Assembly (NCBI RefSeq): GCF_000739375.1
Contig: NZ_CP006704.1
Coordinates: 372,001-436,000 of the forward strand
DNA length: 64,000 nucleotides
Direction of reading: 5' to 3'
From: Comamonas testosteroni TK102
GTDB lineage: Bacteria; Pseudomonadota; Gammaproteobacteria; Burkholderiales; Burkholderiaceae_C
The position numbers were made by a program, and so were the translations under genes. This document shows, in pieces, positions 21,739 to 34,900 of the stretch (within the stretch, counting starts at the first letter, position 1; the number at the start of each line of letters is the position of its first letter). The notes below the pieces were generated by a model that had not been told where the DNA came from, made no database searches, and worked only from the letters and a program-made list of their open reading frames with translations.

Positions 21739-21776
21739 AGAGCTGCAACCGCTTTAAAACAAAGGATTTGCGCTTG
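21739..21776 (+). repeat. ATAGC...GCGCTT repeat, divergent copy d between rpoB and rpoC
   Basis: Matches the copy at 903-940 at about 23 of the first 32 positions (AGCTGCAA, CGCTTT, AAAGG, TTG), then merges into the hairpin at 21764-21803. Confidence 0.4.
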
Positions 21777-21803
21777 GTTCGTTGCTGAAACCAAGGCAAA
21801 TCC
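21764..21803 (+). other. Long hairpin between rpoB and rpoC
   Basis: GGATTTGC-G-CTTGGTT pairs with AACCAAGGCAAATCC: 15 base pairs with one bulged G and a 9-base loop. No T-run follows, so it is not an intrinsic terminator. It could be an RNA-processing or stabilising structure. Confidence 0.65.
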
Positions 21804-21845
21804 AGCGGTGGCTGCAATGATTTTTGACGAAAAGGAAAGAGTTAC

Positions 21846-26069
<4,224 letters not shown>

Positions 26070-26122
26070 GCATGGCATTGGGCCGCGGCCGGCAACGGCT
26101 GCGGTTCGCTGCTGATGCACCG

Positions 26123-26159
26123 CGCTCCCGCTCTGCCTTGTGCAGACGGGAGCGTTTTT
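26123..26159 (+). terminator. Terminator of the rpoBC operon
   Basis: CGCTCCCG pairs with CGGGAGCG, and inside it TCTGC pairs with GCAGA, followed by five T. A long, strong intrinsic terminator 54 bases after rpoC. Confidence 0.93.
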
Positions 26160-26276
26160 CATTGATCAAGACACGATTTGCGCAAGTTCGGATCAGGCAT
26201 GGCGCTCTTTCGATGAACATGCCCACTGCGCCTTCCTGTCTGCCTCAGTTTCCCAAGTTTTTCAGGTCTGCTCTTC

Positions 26277-27662
26277 ATGACTTCCAAGCCTTCCCAACCC
26301 AAGAACGCCGCGGCTGGTGCTGCTGTGCCCAATGCTCCTGCCCTGTGGCAACAGCTGGATGCAGTGGCCAAGGCCTTGCACGGCATCCTGGGTGGCCAGT
26401 CCAGCAAGGCTGTGCTGGCACAGGTGCCGCAGCGCTTGCGTCCGGGAGTGCAGGCCTTGCTGTTCCAGGTGCTGCGCAATCTGGGGCGTGCCCAGGCGCT
26501 GCAAAGGCAGCTGGTGTCGCGGGCTCCCGCGCCCAAGGTCAGCGCCCTGCTGAGCACGGCGCTGGCTCTGGCCTGGGATGAGGCGCAAGCCCCTTACCCG
26601 CCCTTCACCCTGGTCAACCAGGCCGTGGAAGCCGCCAAGAACGGTGCGGCACGCGCGCAGTCCGGCTTCATCAATGCCTGCCTGCGCCGCTTTCTGCGCG
26701 AGCGCGATGCCCTGGTGAGCGCCACTGACAACGATCCCGTGGCTGTCTGGAATCACCCTGCCTGGTGGATTGCACGGCTCAAGAAAGACCATCCCCAGGA
26801 CTGGCAGACCATTCTGGCGGCCAACAATGCCCAGCCGCCCATGACGCTGCGCGTGAATGCACAGAAAAGCACGGCAGCCCAGTATCAGGATGCGCTGCAG
26901 GCGATGGGCCTGAAGGCGACGGCCGTCGCCGAGTGCGGTCTGCAGCTGGAGCAGGCCGTGCCCGTGCAGGAGCTGCCGCATTTCGACGAGGGCTGGGCCT
27001 CGGTGCAGGATGCTGCGGCGCAGGCTGCGGCACCGCTGCTGCTGGCCGGCTTGCCCCAGCACCAGGGGCGCCCGCTGCGCGTGCTGGATGCCTGTGCCGC
27101 GCCCGGCGGCAAGACCGCCCATCTGATCGAACGTGCCGTGCCTGGCAGCATCGAAGTCACGGCCCTGGAGATCGATCCCGAGCGGGCTCGTCGCATCGAT
27201 GAAACCCTGTCGCGCCTGGGCTTGAAGGCCAAGGTGCTGGTGGCCGATGCCTCCGCTCCAAAGGACTGGTTCGAATCTCAATGCGGCGCCCAGCCCTTCG
27301 ATGCCATCTTGCTTGATGCGCCCTGCACGGCATCGGGCATTGTGCGTCGCCAGCCCGATGTGCGCTGGCTGCGCCGTGAAAGCGATGTGGCCCAGCTGGC
27401 AGACATACAGTCCAGGCTGCTGGACACCTTGTGGCCGCTGCTGCAGCCCGGCGGGCGCATGGTCTATTGCACCTGCTCGGTCTTCAAGGCCGAGGGCGAT
27501 GCCCAGATGCAAGCGTTTCTTGCACGCAACACTACGGCGGCCAGCTTGCCTGCTCCGGGCCATTTAATTCCCGGCAAAGCCGCCAAACACGATTCCGTGT
27601 CCGACAATCCCCTGGGTGACCACGACGGCTTTTTTTACGCTCTGCTGGAAAAATTGCGCTAA
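26277..27662 (+). CDS. rsmB: 16S rRNA (cytosine-967-C5)-methyltransferase RsmB
   Basis: A 461-residue enzyme that methylates C967 of 16S rRNA. The N-terminal NusB-like RNA-binding domain (about 25-160) is followed by the SAM-dependent methyltransferase: SAM-binding DACAAPGGKTAH, and the two catalytic cysteines in DAPCTASG and YCTCSV. It ends FYALLEKLR. In most bacteria rsmB follows def-fmt; here, as in other Burkholderiales, it precedes the DUF4390-kinase-regulator block. It has its own start after the rpoBC terminator. Confidence 0.95.
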   Translation: MTSKPSQPKNAAAGAAVPNAPALWQQLDAVAKALHGILGGQSSKAVLAQVPQRLRPGVQALLFQVLRNLGRAQALQRQLVSRAPAPKVSALLSTALALAWDEAQAPYPPFTLVNQAVEAAKNGAARAQSGFINACLRRFLRERDALVSATDNDPVAVWNHPAWWIARLKKDHPQDWQTILAANNAQPPMTLRVNAQKSTAAQYQDALQAMGLKATAVAECGLQLEQAVPVQELPHFDEGWASVQDAAAQAAAPLLLAGLPQHQGRPLRVLDACAAPGGKTAHLIERAVPGSIEVTALEIDPERARRIDETLSRLGLKAKVLVADASAPKDWFESQCGAQPFDAILLDAPCTASGIVRRQPDVRWLRRESDVAQLADIQSRLLDTLWPLLQPGGRMVYCTCSVFKAEGDAQMQAFLARNTTAASLPAPGHLIPGKAAKHDSVSDNPLGDHDGFFYALLEKLR

Positions 27663-28275
27663 CGCTGTAGCGGGGGCCTTTCGGCGTGCGGCCCGTGCAG
27701 CCTCGATGGTGCTGGCGCTATCCCTGGTATTCGTGCTGGCCCGGGCCGATACCGTGCCGCCGGACATCAGCTCCATGCAGCTCACGCGCACCGAGGACGG
27801 CGTGTTTCTCTCGGCCAATCTGCAGTTCGAGCTGCCCGGTCAGGTGGAAGACGCCCTGCGCCAGGGCATTCCCATGTATTTCATTGCCGAAGCCCAGGTA
27901 CAGCGCGAGCGCTGGTACTGGTCCGATCAGCAATTGGGTATTGCCACCCGTTATTACCGCATCACGCACCAGCCGCTCACCAAGCGCTGGCGTCTGCATA
28001 TCTCCAACTCCGCCTTCACCGGCGGCAGCGGCACCGGGCTGGCGCTGGGCCAGACCTACGAGCAGCTCGAGGATGCCATCGCGGCCATTCAGCGCATCTA
28101 CCGCTGGAAGATTCTGGAGCCCGCCCAGCTCGGCTCCACCTCGGGCGTTTCGGTGCAGCTGCGCTTTCGCGTGGATCTGTCGTCCCTGCCCAGGCCTTTG
28201 CAGATCGGTGCGCTGGGGCGCTCGGGCTGGAATCTGCAGATGTCGCGCACGCAGACCCTGGAGGCGACTCCCTGA
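27616..28275 (+). CDS. DUF4390 secreted protein
   Basis: A protein of up to 219 residues with an Arg-rich N-terminus followed by a hydrophobic signal core (MVLALSLVFVLARA) and a mature DUF4390 domain rich in beta strands. The start is uncertain: a GTG at 27616 (overlapping rsmB by 47 bases) keeps the Arg-rich n-region, whereas the ATG at 27706 gives a minimal signal peptide; neither has a clear ribosome site. It overlaps the kinase gene by one base (TGATG), so it is translated with it. Being secreted, it may modulate the periplasmic sensor domain of the kinase. That role is inference from the operon. Confidence 0.82.
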   Translation: MTTTAFFTLCWKNCANAVAGAFRRAARAASMVLALSLVFVLARADTVPPDISSMQLTRTEDGVFLSANLQFELPGQVEDALRQGIPMYFIAEAQVQRERWYWSDQQLGIATRYYRITHQPLTKRWRLHISNSAFTGGSGTGLALGQTYEQLEDAIAAIQRIYRWKILEPAQLGSTSGVSVQLRFRVDLSSLPRPLQIGALGRSGWNLQMSRTQTLEATP

Positions 28276-30596
28276 TGGCAGACTTCAAGCTCCCGGACGG
28301 CGAGGCCGGCGGCTCCTCGGCCGCACGCTGGTCGCGCGCCACGCGCTGGGCCGTCGGTACGGGCGTGGTGCTGATGGTGGTGGTGGGGGTGCTGCTGCTG
28401 TTCCTGCTGACCCTGGCCACCAACAACCGGCTGGCCTACGAGCGCAACTACAACTGGCTGTTTGCGGCCAATGTGGTGGTGGCCGGATTGCTGCTGCTGG
28501 TGCTGTTCTGGGGCGGGGTGCGCCTGGCGCTGAGGCTCAGGCGCGGGCGTTTCGGCAGCAAGCTGCTGCTCAAGCTGGCCGGCATCTTCACCCTGGTGGG
28601 CTTGCTGCCGGGCTTGCTGATCTATGTGGTGTCCTACCAGTTCGTTTCACGCTCCATCGAGAGCTGGTTCGACGTCAAGGTCGAAGGGGCGCTGTCCGCC
28701 GGCGTGAGCCTGGCCAGCGCCACGCTGGATACGGTGGCCAACGACATGGCCAACAACACGCGCACCGCAGGCCTGCAGCTGTCCCAGACCTCGGATGCCG
28801 GGGCCGCGCTGATGCTGGAGCGCATCCGCGATCAGATCGGCGCCACCGATGTGGTGCTCTGGAACGCCTCGGGCAAGGCCATCGCCAGCGCCGGCCAGTC
28901 TCTGTTCAGCCTCGCACCCGAGCGGCCCAATACCCAGCTGCTGCGCAGCCTGAGGGAGCAGGGCGGCCAGCGCGCCGTGGCCAGCATCGAAGGTCTGGAT
29001 GATGCCGGCGACGTGCCTGCCGAGCAGGCCGCCGCCAATGCCAAGGTGCGCACGCTGGCGCTGGTACCCAGCTCGGCCGTGAATCTGCTCGAAGAAGCGC
29101 GCTATCTGCAGGCCACGATCCCCTTGCCTCAGGCCCTGGTCATCAATGCCCTGGCCGTGCAGGAGGCCAATCGCGAGTACCAGGAGCGAGCGCTTGCTCG
29201 CGGTGGTTTGCAGCGCATGTACATCGGCACATTGACGCTGGCGTTGTTTCTGGCCGTGTTTGGCGCCGTGGTGCTGGCCGTGGTGCTGGGCAACCAGCTG
29301 GCCAAGCCGCTGCTGCTGCTGGCCCAGGGCATGCGTGATGTGGCGCGTGGCGATCTGCGCCCCAAGCCCGCGTTGCAGAGCAAGGACGAGATCGGCGGGC
29401 TGACGCGCTCCTTTGCCGTCATGACCCAGCAACTGGCCGATGCGCGCTCCGATGCCAATCGCAATCTGCTGCAGCTCGATGCAGCGCGCAGCAATCTGCA
29501 GACCATTCTGGACAACCTCACATCGGGCGTCATCGTGCTCGATCGTGCCGGGCGCATCGTGCTCAGCAACCCCGGCGCGACACGCATTCTGCGTGCGCCC
29601 ATGGCGGTATTCCAGGGCAAGCGACTGCGCGATGTCTCGGGCCTGCAGGACTTTGCCCGTGTGGTGCAGGAGCAGTTCGAGATCTTCCTGGGCGATGCTT
29701 CGGCCCAGCAGGGGCGGGACCGCTGGCAGCAGGTCTATGAGCTGGACGCCGGCAACGGCAACGGTGATGTGGTGCACAACACCACCAGTCTGGTCATGCG
29801 TGGTGCGGAGCTGCCCGAGGACCAGCGCCTGCTGGTGTTCGATGATATTTCGGAGATCGTCTCGGCCCAGCGTGCACAGGCCTGGGGCGAGGTGGCGCGC
29901 CGCGTGGCGCATGAAATCAAGAATCCGCTGACGCCGATTCAGCTGTCTGCCGAGCGTCTGGCCATGAAGCTGACCGACAAGCTGCAGCCTGTGGACCAGG
30001 CGCTGCTGGCCAAGTCGGTGAAGACCATTGTCGATCAGGTGGCTGCGATGAAACGCCTGGTCGATGAGTTCCGCGAGTACGCACGCTTGCCGGCGGCCAA
30101 TCTGCAGCCGCTGGATCTGAATGCTCTGATCGCCGAGGTGCTGCAGCTCTATGGCGAGGAAAATGCGACGGTGCGCGTGGAGGCATCCCTGGACGAAGCT
30201 TGCCCGCCCATCCAGGGCGATAGCCAGCAATTGCGCCAGGTCATCCACAATCTTTTGCAAAATGCGCAAGATTCCACGGCGCAAAGAGCGCAGGAAACAG
30301 GGCAGACTCCGGGCTCCGTCACCATCGAAACCCGCTGGATGGACACGGCCCAGCGTGTGCGCCTGAGCATCAGCGACAGTGGCACAGGTTTTGCTCCCAA
30401 TATTCTGCAAAGAGCTTTCGAGCCCTATGTGACCACCAAGTCCCGCGGCACCGGCCTGGGCCTGGCGGTGGTCAAGAAAATCGCCGACGAACATGGCGCA
30501 AGAGTGGACCTGGGTAATCGAGAGGAAGACGGGGTAGTTCAAGGCGCGCGAGTGTCGCTATCATTTGTACCTAACGACCGTGCAGGGACGGCTTGA
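28275..30596 (+). CDS. NtrY-type membrane sensor histidine kinase
   Basis: A 773-residue kinase. Three hydrophobic segments near the N-terminus (about 32-53, 60-82, 95-120) and one at about 317-340 enclose a large extracytoplasmic region; then HAMP, PAS, HisKA and HATPase domains follow. The phosphoacceptor is His546 in VAHEIKNPLTP, the N box is NLLQNAQDS and the G boxes are SDSGTGFAP and GTGLGL. The IKNPLTPIQLSAERL form is typical of the NtrY group. It acts with the response regulator encoded 39 bases downstream. The stimulus is unknown; NtrYX systems sense nitrogen or redox state in other proteobacteria. Confidence 0.92.
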   Translation: MADFKLPDGEAGGSSAARWSRATRWAVGTGVVLMVVVGVLLLFLLTLATNNRLAYERNYNWLFAANVVVAGLLLLVLFWGGVRLALRLRRGRFGSKLLLKLAGIFTLVGLLPGLLIYVVSYQFVSRSIESWFDVKVEGALSAGVSLASATLDTVANDMANNTRTAGLQLSQTSDAGAALMLERIRDQIGATDVVLWNASGKAIASAGQSLFSLAPERPNTQLLRSLREQGGQRAVASIEGLDDAGDVPAEQAAANAKVRTLALVPSSAVNLLEEARYLQATIPLPQALVINALAVQEANREYQERALARGGLQRMYIGTLTLALFLAVFGAVVLAVVLGNQLAKPLLLLAQGMRDVARGDLRPKPALQSKDEIGGLTRSFAVMTQQLADARSDANRNLLQLDAARSNLQTILDNLTSGVIVLDRAGRIVLSNPGATRILRAPMAVFQGKRLRDVSGLQDFARVVQEQFEIFLGDASAQQGRDRWQQVYELDAGNGNGDVVHNTTSLVMRGAELPEDQRLLVFDDISEIVSAQRAQAWGEVARRVAHEIKNPLTPIQLSAERLAMKLTDKLQPVDQALLAKSVKTIVDQVAAMKRLVDEFREYARLPAANLQPLDLNALIAEVLQLYGEENATVRVEASLDEACPPIQGDSQQLRQVIHNLLQNAQDSTAQRAQETGQTPGSVTIETRWMDTAQRVRLSISDSGTGFAPNILQRAFEPYVTTKSRGTGLGLAVVKKIADEHGARVDLGNREEDGVVQGARVSLSFVPNDRAGTA

Positions 30597-30635
30597 TCCC
30601 GTTCAGCACAAGGCATAGCAACAGGCTTTAGACAC

Positions 30636-31301
30636 ATGGCAAACATACTAGTGGTCGACGACGAACTGGGGATCCGGGATTTGTTGTCGGAAATCCTCAA
30701 CGACGAAGGTCATAGTGTGGACGTGGCAGAGAACGCCACGCAGGCACGCGTATCCAGGGCCACCAACAACTACGATCTGGTGCTGCTGGACATCTGGATG
30801 CCGGACACCGACGGCGTCACCTTGCTCAAGGAATGGGCCACGGCCGGTCAGCTCACCATGCCCGTCATCATGATGAGCGGCCATGCGACCATCGAGACGG
30901 CCGTCGAGGCAACGCGCATCGGCGCGCTGTCCTTCCTCGAAAAGCCCATCACCATGCAGAAGCTGCTCAAGGCAGTGGAGCAGGGGCTGGCGCGCAGCAC
31001 GGCCAGCCAGGGCTCGGAAGCCGCCTCGCATGCCAGCAATGGCACCGCGCCATCGGCCGTGGTCAGCATCACGGCGCAGGCGGCAGAAGACAATCTGCCC
31101 AATTCGCACCAGGGCTTCGATCTCGACCGCCCCTTGCGCGAGGCGCGCGACGGCTTTGAAAAAGCCTATTTCGAATTCCACCTGGCCCGCGAAGGCGGCT
31201 CCATGACGCGCGTAGCCGAGAAGACCGGCCTGGAGCGCACCCATCTGTACCGCAAGCTGCGTCAGCTGGGCGTGGATCTCGGACGCAATCGCCGCGGATA
31301 A
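30636..31301 (+). CDS. Short NtrX/ActR-like response regulator (receiver plus Fis-type HTH)
   Basis: A 221-residue regulator. The receiver domain has the acidic pocket DD (8-9), phosphorylation site Asp52, Ser81 and Lys103. A linker of about 60 residues leads to a C-terminal Fis-type helix-turn-helix (GSMTRVAEKTGLERTHLYRKLRQLGVDL). The sigma-54 AAA+ domain present in full NtrX (about 450 residues) is missing; the flanks join in frame, so this looks like the normal short form rather than a broken gene. It is the partner of the preceding kinase. Confidence 0.9.
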   Translation: MANILVVDDELGIRDLLSEILNDEGHSVDVAENATQARVSRATNNYDLVLLDIWMPDTDGVTLLKEWATAGQLTMPVIMMSGHATIETAVEATRIGALSFLEKPITMQKLLKAVEQGLARSTASQGSEAASHASNGTAPSAVVSITAQAAEDNLPNSHQGFDLDRPLREARDGFEKAYFEFHLAREGGSMTRVAEKTGLERTHLYRKLRQLGVDLGRNRRG

Positions 31302-31347
31302 TTTCCAAAAAAATCGCAGTTTTCGATTTGGGCTCGAAAAGTGTGCC

Positions 31348-31353
31348 TATAAT
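31348..31353 (+). promoter_or_regulatory. -10 box of the first tRNA-Phe gene
   Basis: TATAAT in the context TGCCTATAATCG, repeated nearly exactly ahead of the second tRNA-Phe. No good -35 box is visible; an inverted repeat TTTTCGA/TCGAAAA (31320-31340) lies directly upstream. Confidence 0.65.
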
Positions 31354-31384
31354 CGTGGCTTCGGCACTGAAGAGTGTTGATGAA

Positions 31385-31460
31385 GGCCCGGTAGCTCAGT
31401 CGGTAGAGCAGAGGATTGAAAATCCTTGTGTCGGCGGTTCGATTCCGTCCCAGGCCACCA
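31385..31460 (+). tRNA. tRNA-Phe (GAA), copy 1
   Basis: A 76-base cloverleaf with anticodon GAA, T-loop TTCGATT and encoded CCA. The acceptor stem GGCCCGG/CCAGGCC has a C5-A68 mismatch, present in both copies. Confidence 0.95.
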
Positions 31461-31466
31461 GATTCC

Positions 31467-31498
31467 AAGCCCTGGATCATTAATGATTCAGGGCTTTT
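31467..31498 (+). terminator. Terminator after tRNA-Phe copy 1
   Basis: AAGCCCTGGATCAT pairs with ATGATTCAGGGCTT (one G-U) around a TA loop, followed by T-rich sequence. Confidence 0.85.
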
Positions 31499-31595
31499 CT
31501 GCATCTGGATCTGATCCGTGTCCGGAGGCATTCGCAGACCGGCGAGTGCTGCGATCTGGAATGCCCAGGCGGGGCGGGATGCGGAAAAATATGCC

Positions 31596-31601
31596 TATAA
31601 T
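31596..31601 (+). promoter_or_regulatory. -10 box of the second tRNA-Phe gene
   Basis: TATAAT in the same TGCCTATAATCG context as the first copy; the following GCTTC-GCAC bases are also shared, so both tRNAs have separate promoters of common origin. Confidence 0.65.
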
Positions 31602-31637
31602 CGCTGCTTCAGCACATTCAAGTTGCTGGACAGCAAA

Positions 31638-31713
31638 GGCCCGGTAGCTCAGTCGGTAGAGCAGAGGATTGAAAATCCTTGTGTCGGCGGTTCGATTCCG
31701 TCCCAGGCCACCA
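31638..31713 (+). tRNA. tRNA-Phe (GAA), copy 2
   Basis: Identical over all 76 bases to copy 1, including the C5-A68 acceptor mismatch, and with its own promoter and terminator. Confidence 0.95.
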
Positions 31714-31718
31714 GATTG

Positions 31719-31752
31719 AAAGCCCTGGATCAGCAATGATCCAGGGCTTTTC
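31719..31752 (+). terminator. Terminator after tRNA-Phe copy 2
   Basis: Perfect 14-base arms AAAGCCCTGGATCA/TGATCCAGGGCTTT around a GCAA loop, followed by TCT; clearly related to the terminator of copy 1. Confidence 0.88.
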
Positions 31753-31953
31753 TCATTGCCGCCTTGAATGTCTGCAACGGGCTGTGGGCAGCAAAAAAGC
31801 AGAGCGGCTTGCGCTTGCTTTGGCTCGATTTCAAGGCGTTTCAGCTCCAGTTCGCTTTGTAGGTATGCGCAACCAGCTTTTCATTTGATAGCGCCTGCAT
31901 GCTGCCGTTAAGCTTGCAGCTTTCATCGTGCACAGACAGGCACAGGAGCGCGT

Positions 31954-34900
31954 GTGACAGCAGAGCAGCAACCAAGGGCGTCGCAACCGGCCGCGAACTG
32001 GCAGCCGGGCCTGATCGCCATCCACGGCAACCAGACCGAGGCGCTGGCCGACACCGTGCTGGCCTGGCTGGCGGCGCATCCCTTGCAGGCGCTGGAGCCC
32101 GAGATCGTGCTGGTGCAAAGCAACGGCATGGCCGAGTGGTTCAAGATGCGCATGGCCGAGCAGCAGGGCGTGTGCGCCGCAGCACAGGTCGAGTTGCCGG
32201 CGCGCTTTGTCTGGCGCAGCTACCGGCAGATTCTGGGCAGGCACGAGGTACCGCGCGAATCGCCGCTGGACAAGACGCCCATGATCTGGCGCCTGATGCG
32301 TCTGCTGCCGCAGTGTCTGGGCGAGCCAGCGTTTGCGCCCATTGCCAGCTTTCTGCGCCCCGCAGAGCCGCAGCGCCTGCTGCAGCTGGCCGAAAAGCTG
32401 GCCGACCTGTTCGACCAGTACCAGATCTACCGCGCCGACTGGCTGGCCGCCTGGGAGCAGGGCGAGGATGTGCTGCGCACGGCGGGCCGCCCCGACGCGC
32501 CCGTGCCTGAAGGGCAGCTCTGGCAGCCCCAGCTATGGCGCAAGGTGCTGGCCGAGCTTGATGAGCAGGAGCGTGCCGCCACCCGCCCGGCCCTGCTGGC
32601 ACGGATTCTGGGCGCGCTGCAAAGCGGTCAGCCGCCGGTCACGCCGCTGGCGCGCCGCGTGGTGGTGTTCGGCATGAGCCAGATGCCTCTGTCGCTGATG
32701 CAGTTTCTGAGCGGCATTGCTCAGCACAGCCAGGTGCTGATTGCCGTTCCCAACCCCTGCCGCTTTCACTGGGCCGATGCCATCGACGGGCGCGAGCTGC
32801 TGCGCCAGCAGCGCCGCCGCCATGCCGACAAGGGCGGCAAGGACCTGGCGCAGATTCCCCTGGCAGCCATGCACGCCCATGCCCATCCGCTGCTGGCGGC
32901 CTGGGGACGACAGAGCCGCGACTATGTGCGCCAGCTCGATGCCTTCGACACCACGGGCGACACTGCCGTTCAATGGGGCTGGCCGCGTGTGGATGTGTAT
33001 GACGAGGCCGATGCAAGTGAGCTGATCGACGCACCGCTGCTGACCCAGGTGCAGCAGCGCATTCGCGATCTGGTGCCCATGTCGGAGCACCCTGCGGTCG
33101 AGATCGCAGCGGCAGACCAGTCCATTGTCTTTCACAAGGCCCATGGCCTGGTGCGCGAGCTTGAAGTGCTGCATGACCAGCTGCTGCAATGGCTGGCCGA
33201 GCCTGTCGCTGCGGGCCGCGCCGCGCTGGCGCCGCGCGAGGTGGTGGTCATGCTGCCGTCGATCGAAGAGGCGGCACCCGCCATCCGCGCGGTGTTCGGC
33301 CAGTATGGCCGCCACGATGCCCGCCATATTCCGTTTGACATTGCCGACGTGGGCGCGCGCGCCAGCAGCCCGCTGGTGACCGCGCTGCAATGGCTGCTCA
33401 AGCTGCCGCAGCAGCGCTGCCGCCTGAGCGAGTTGTGCGACCTGCTCGATGTGCCCGCCGTGGCGGCGCGCGTGGGGCTGGCGGCCGACGATCTGCCCCA
33501 GCTCACGCACTGGATGGTCGGCGCAGGCATTCGCTGGGGGCTCAACCATGCGCAGCGCGCCCAGCTGGGTCTGGCGGCCTGCGGTGATCCCAACAGCGCC
33601 TGGTTCGGCCTGCGCCGCATGCTGCTGGGCTATGCCAGCGGACCGGCGCTGGAGGCCGCCTTCGACGAGGCACAGGCTTTTGCCGGCATGGAGCCCTATG
33701 ACGAAGTGGGCGGCCTGACGGCCGAGCTGGCCGGATCGCTGGCCAGCTTGCTGGGGCGCATGCTGCAGTGGTGGCAAACGGCTGCAACGACCGCGGCTGC
33801 CGAGGTCTGGGCCCAGCGTTTTCGCAGTCTGATGGACGACTTCTTTGTCGCGCAGGGCGATGAGGACCAGGCCCTGTGCGCCGCACTCGACACGGCCCTG
33901 GTCGGCTGGCAGGCCGCCTGCGAGCAAGCGGGCTTCGATGCCCTGATTCCGCTGGAGGTGGCGCAGGAGGCCTGGCTGCAGGCCCTGTCCGAGCCCGCGC
34001 TCAACCAGCGTTTTCGCGCCGGCGGCGTGACTTTCTGCACGCTGATGCCGATGCGGGCCATCCCCTTCGAAGTGGTGTGCCTGCTGGGCATGAACGATGG
34101 CGACTACCCGCGCCGCGCCACGCGAGTGGACTTCGATCTGATGGCCCTGCCCGGTCATCAGCGCCCCGGCGATCGCGCGCGCCGCGACGATGACCGTCAG
34201 CTGATGCTGGATGCCTTGCTGTCGGCCCGCAGCAAGCTCTATATCAGCTGGGCCGGCCGCCATGTGCGCGACAACAGCGAACAGCCCCCCTCGGTGCTGG
34301 TCTCGCAGCTGCGCGACTATCTGCGCCAAGGCTGGCAGGGCGAAGGCAGCTCAGGCCTTTGCGCCAGCGAGCGCGGAGATCTGCTGCTGGCCCAGCGTAC
34401 CCGCCAGCATCCTTTGCAGCCCTTCAGCCGCCGCTATTTCGAACAGGCTTCAGGGCTGTCGACCTTCGCGCGCGAATGGTATGGCGCGCATGAGCAGCGG
34501 GCAGCGCAGGCGCTGCCGGTCGTGGCCGCCTTCGAGCCCGACCCCGAGGTGCCGCTGACGCTGGCGCGACTGACGGAATTTCTGCGCCATCCCGCACGCA
34601 GCTTTTTGCGCAACCGCCTGCAGGTGCGCTTTGAGCAGGACGAGGAACTGCTGGAGGACGATGAGCTTTTCAGCGTCGATGGCCTGACCGCCTACGGCCT
34701 GATTCAGCAGCTGCAGCAGGGCGTGCGCACGCAGCTGGCGCACGATGCGGCGCTGGACGTGGGCCTGCAGGTGCAGCGCCAGGTGCAGCGTCTGGGGCGT
34801 GCCGGCGTGCTGCCGCTGGCAGGTCTCGGCAGGCGCGAGGCCGAGGCCTTGCAGGCCCAGGCCACGCCGTCGCTGCTGGCCTGGCAGCAGCAGATGCGGC

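Noticed and set aside
26171..26183. TTTGCGCAAGTTC as a third 79-bp palindromic element
   Set aside because: Only the end motif matches weakly, and no complementary end lies 79 bases away on either side.
31467..31752. The duplicated tRNA-Phe flanks as a CRISPR-like or integrative repeat
   Set aside because: The repeats are the tRNA, promoter and terminator of a duplicated transcription unit; there are no spacers, integrase or further copies.
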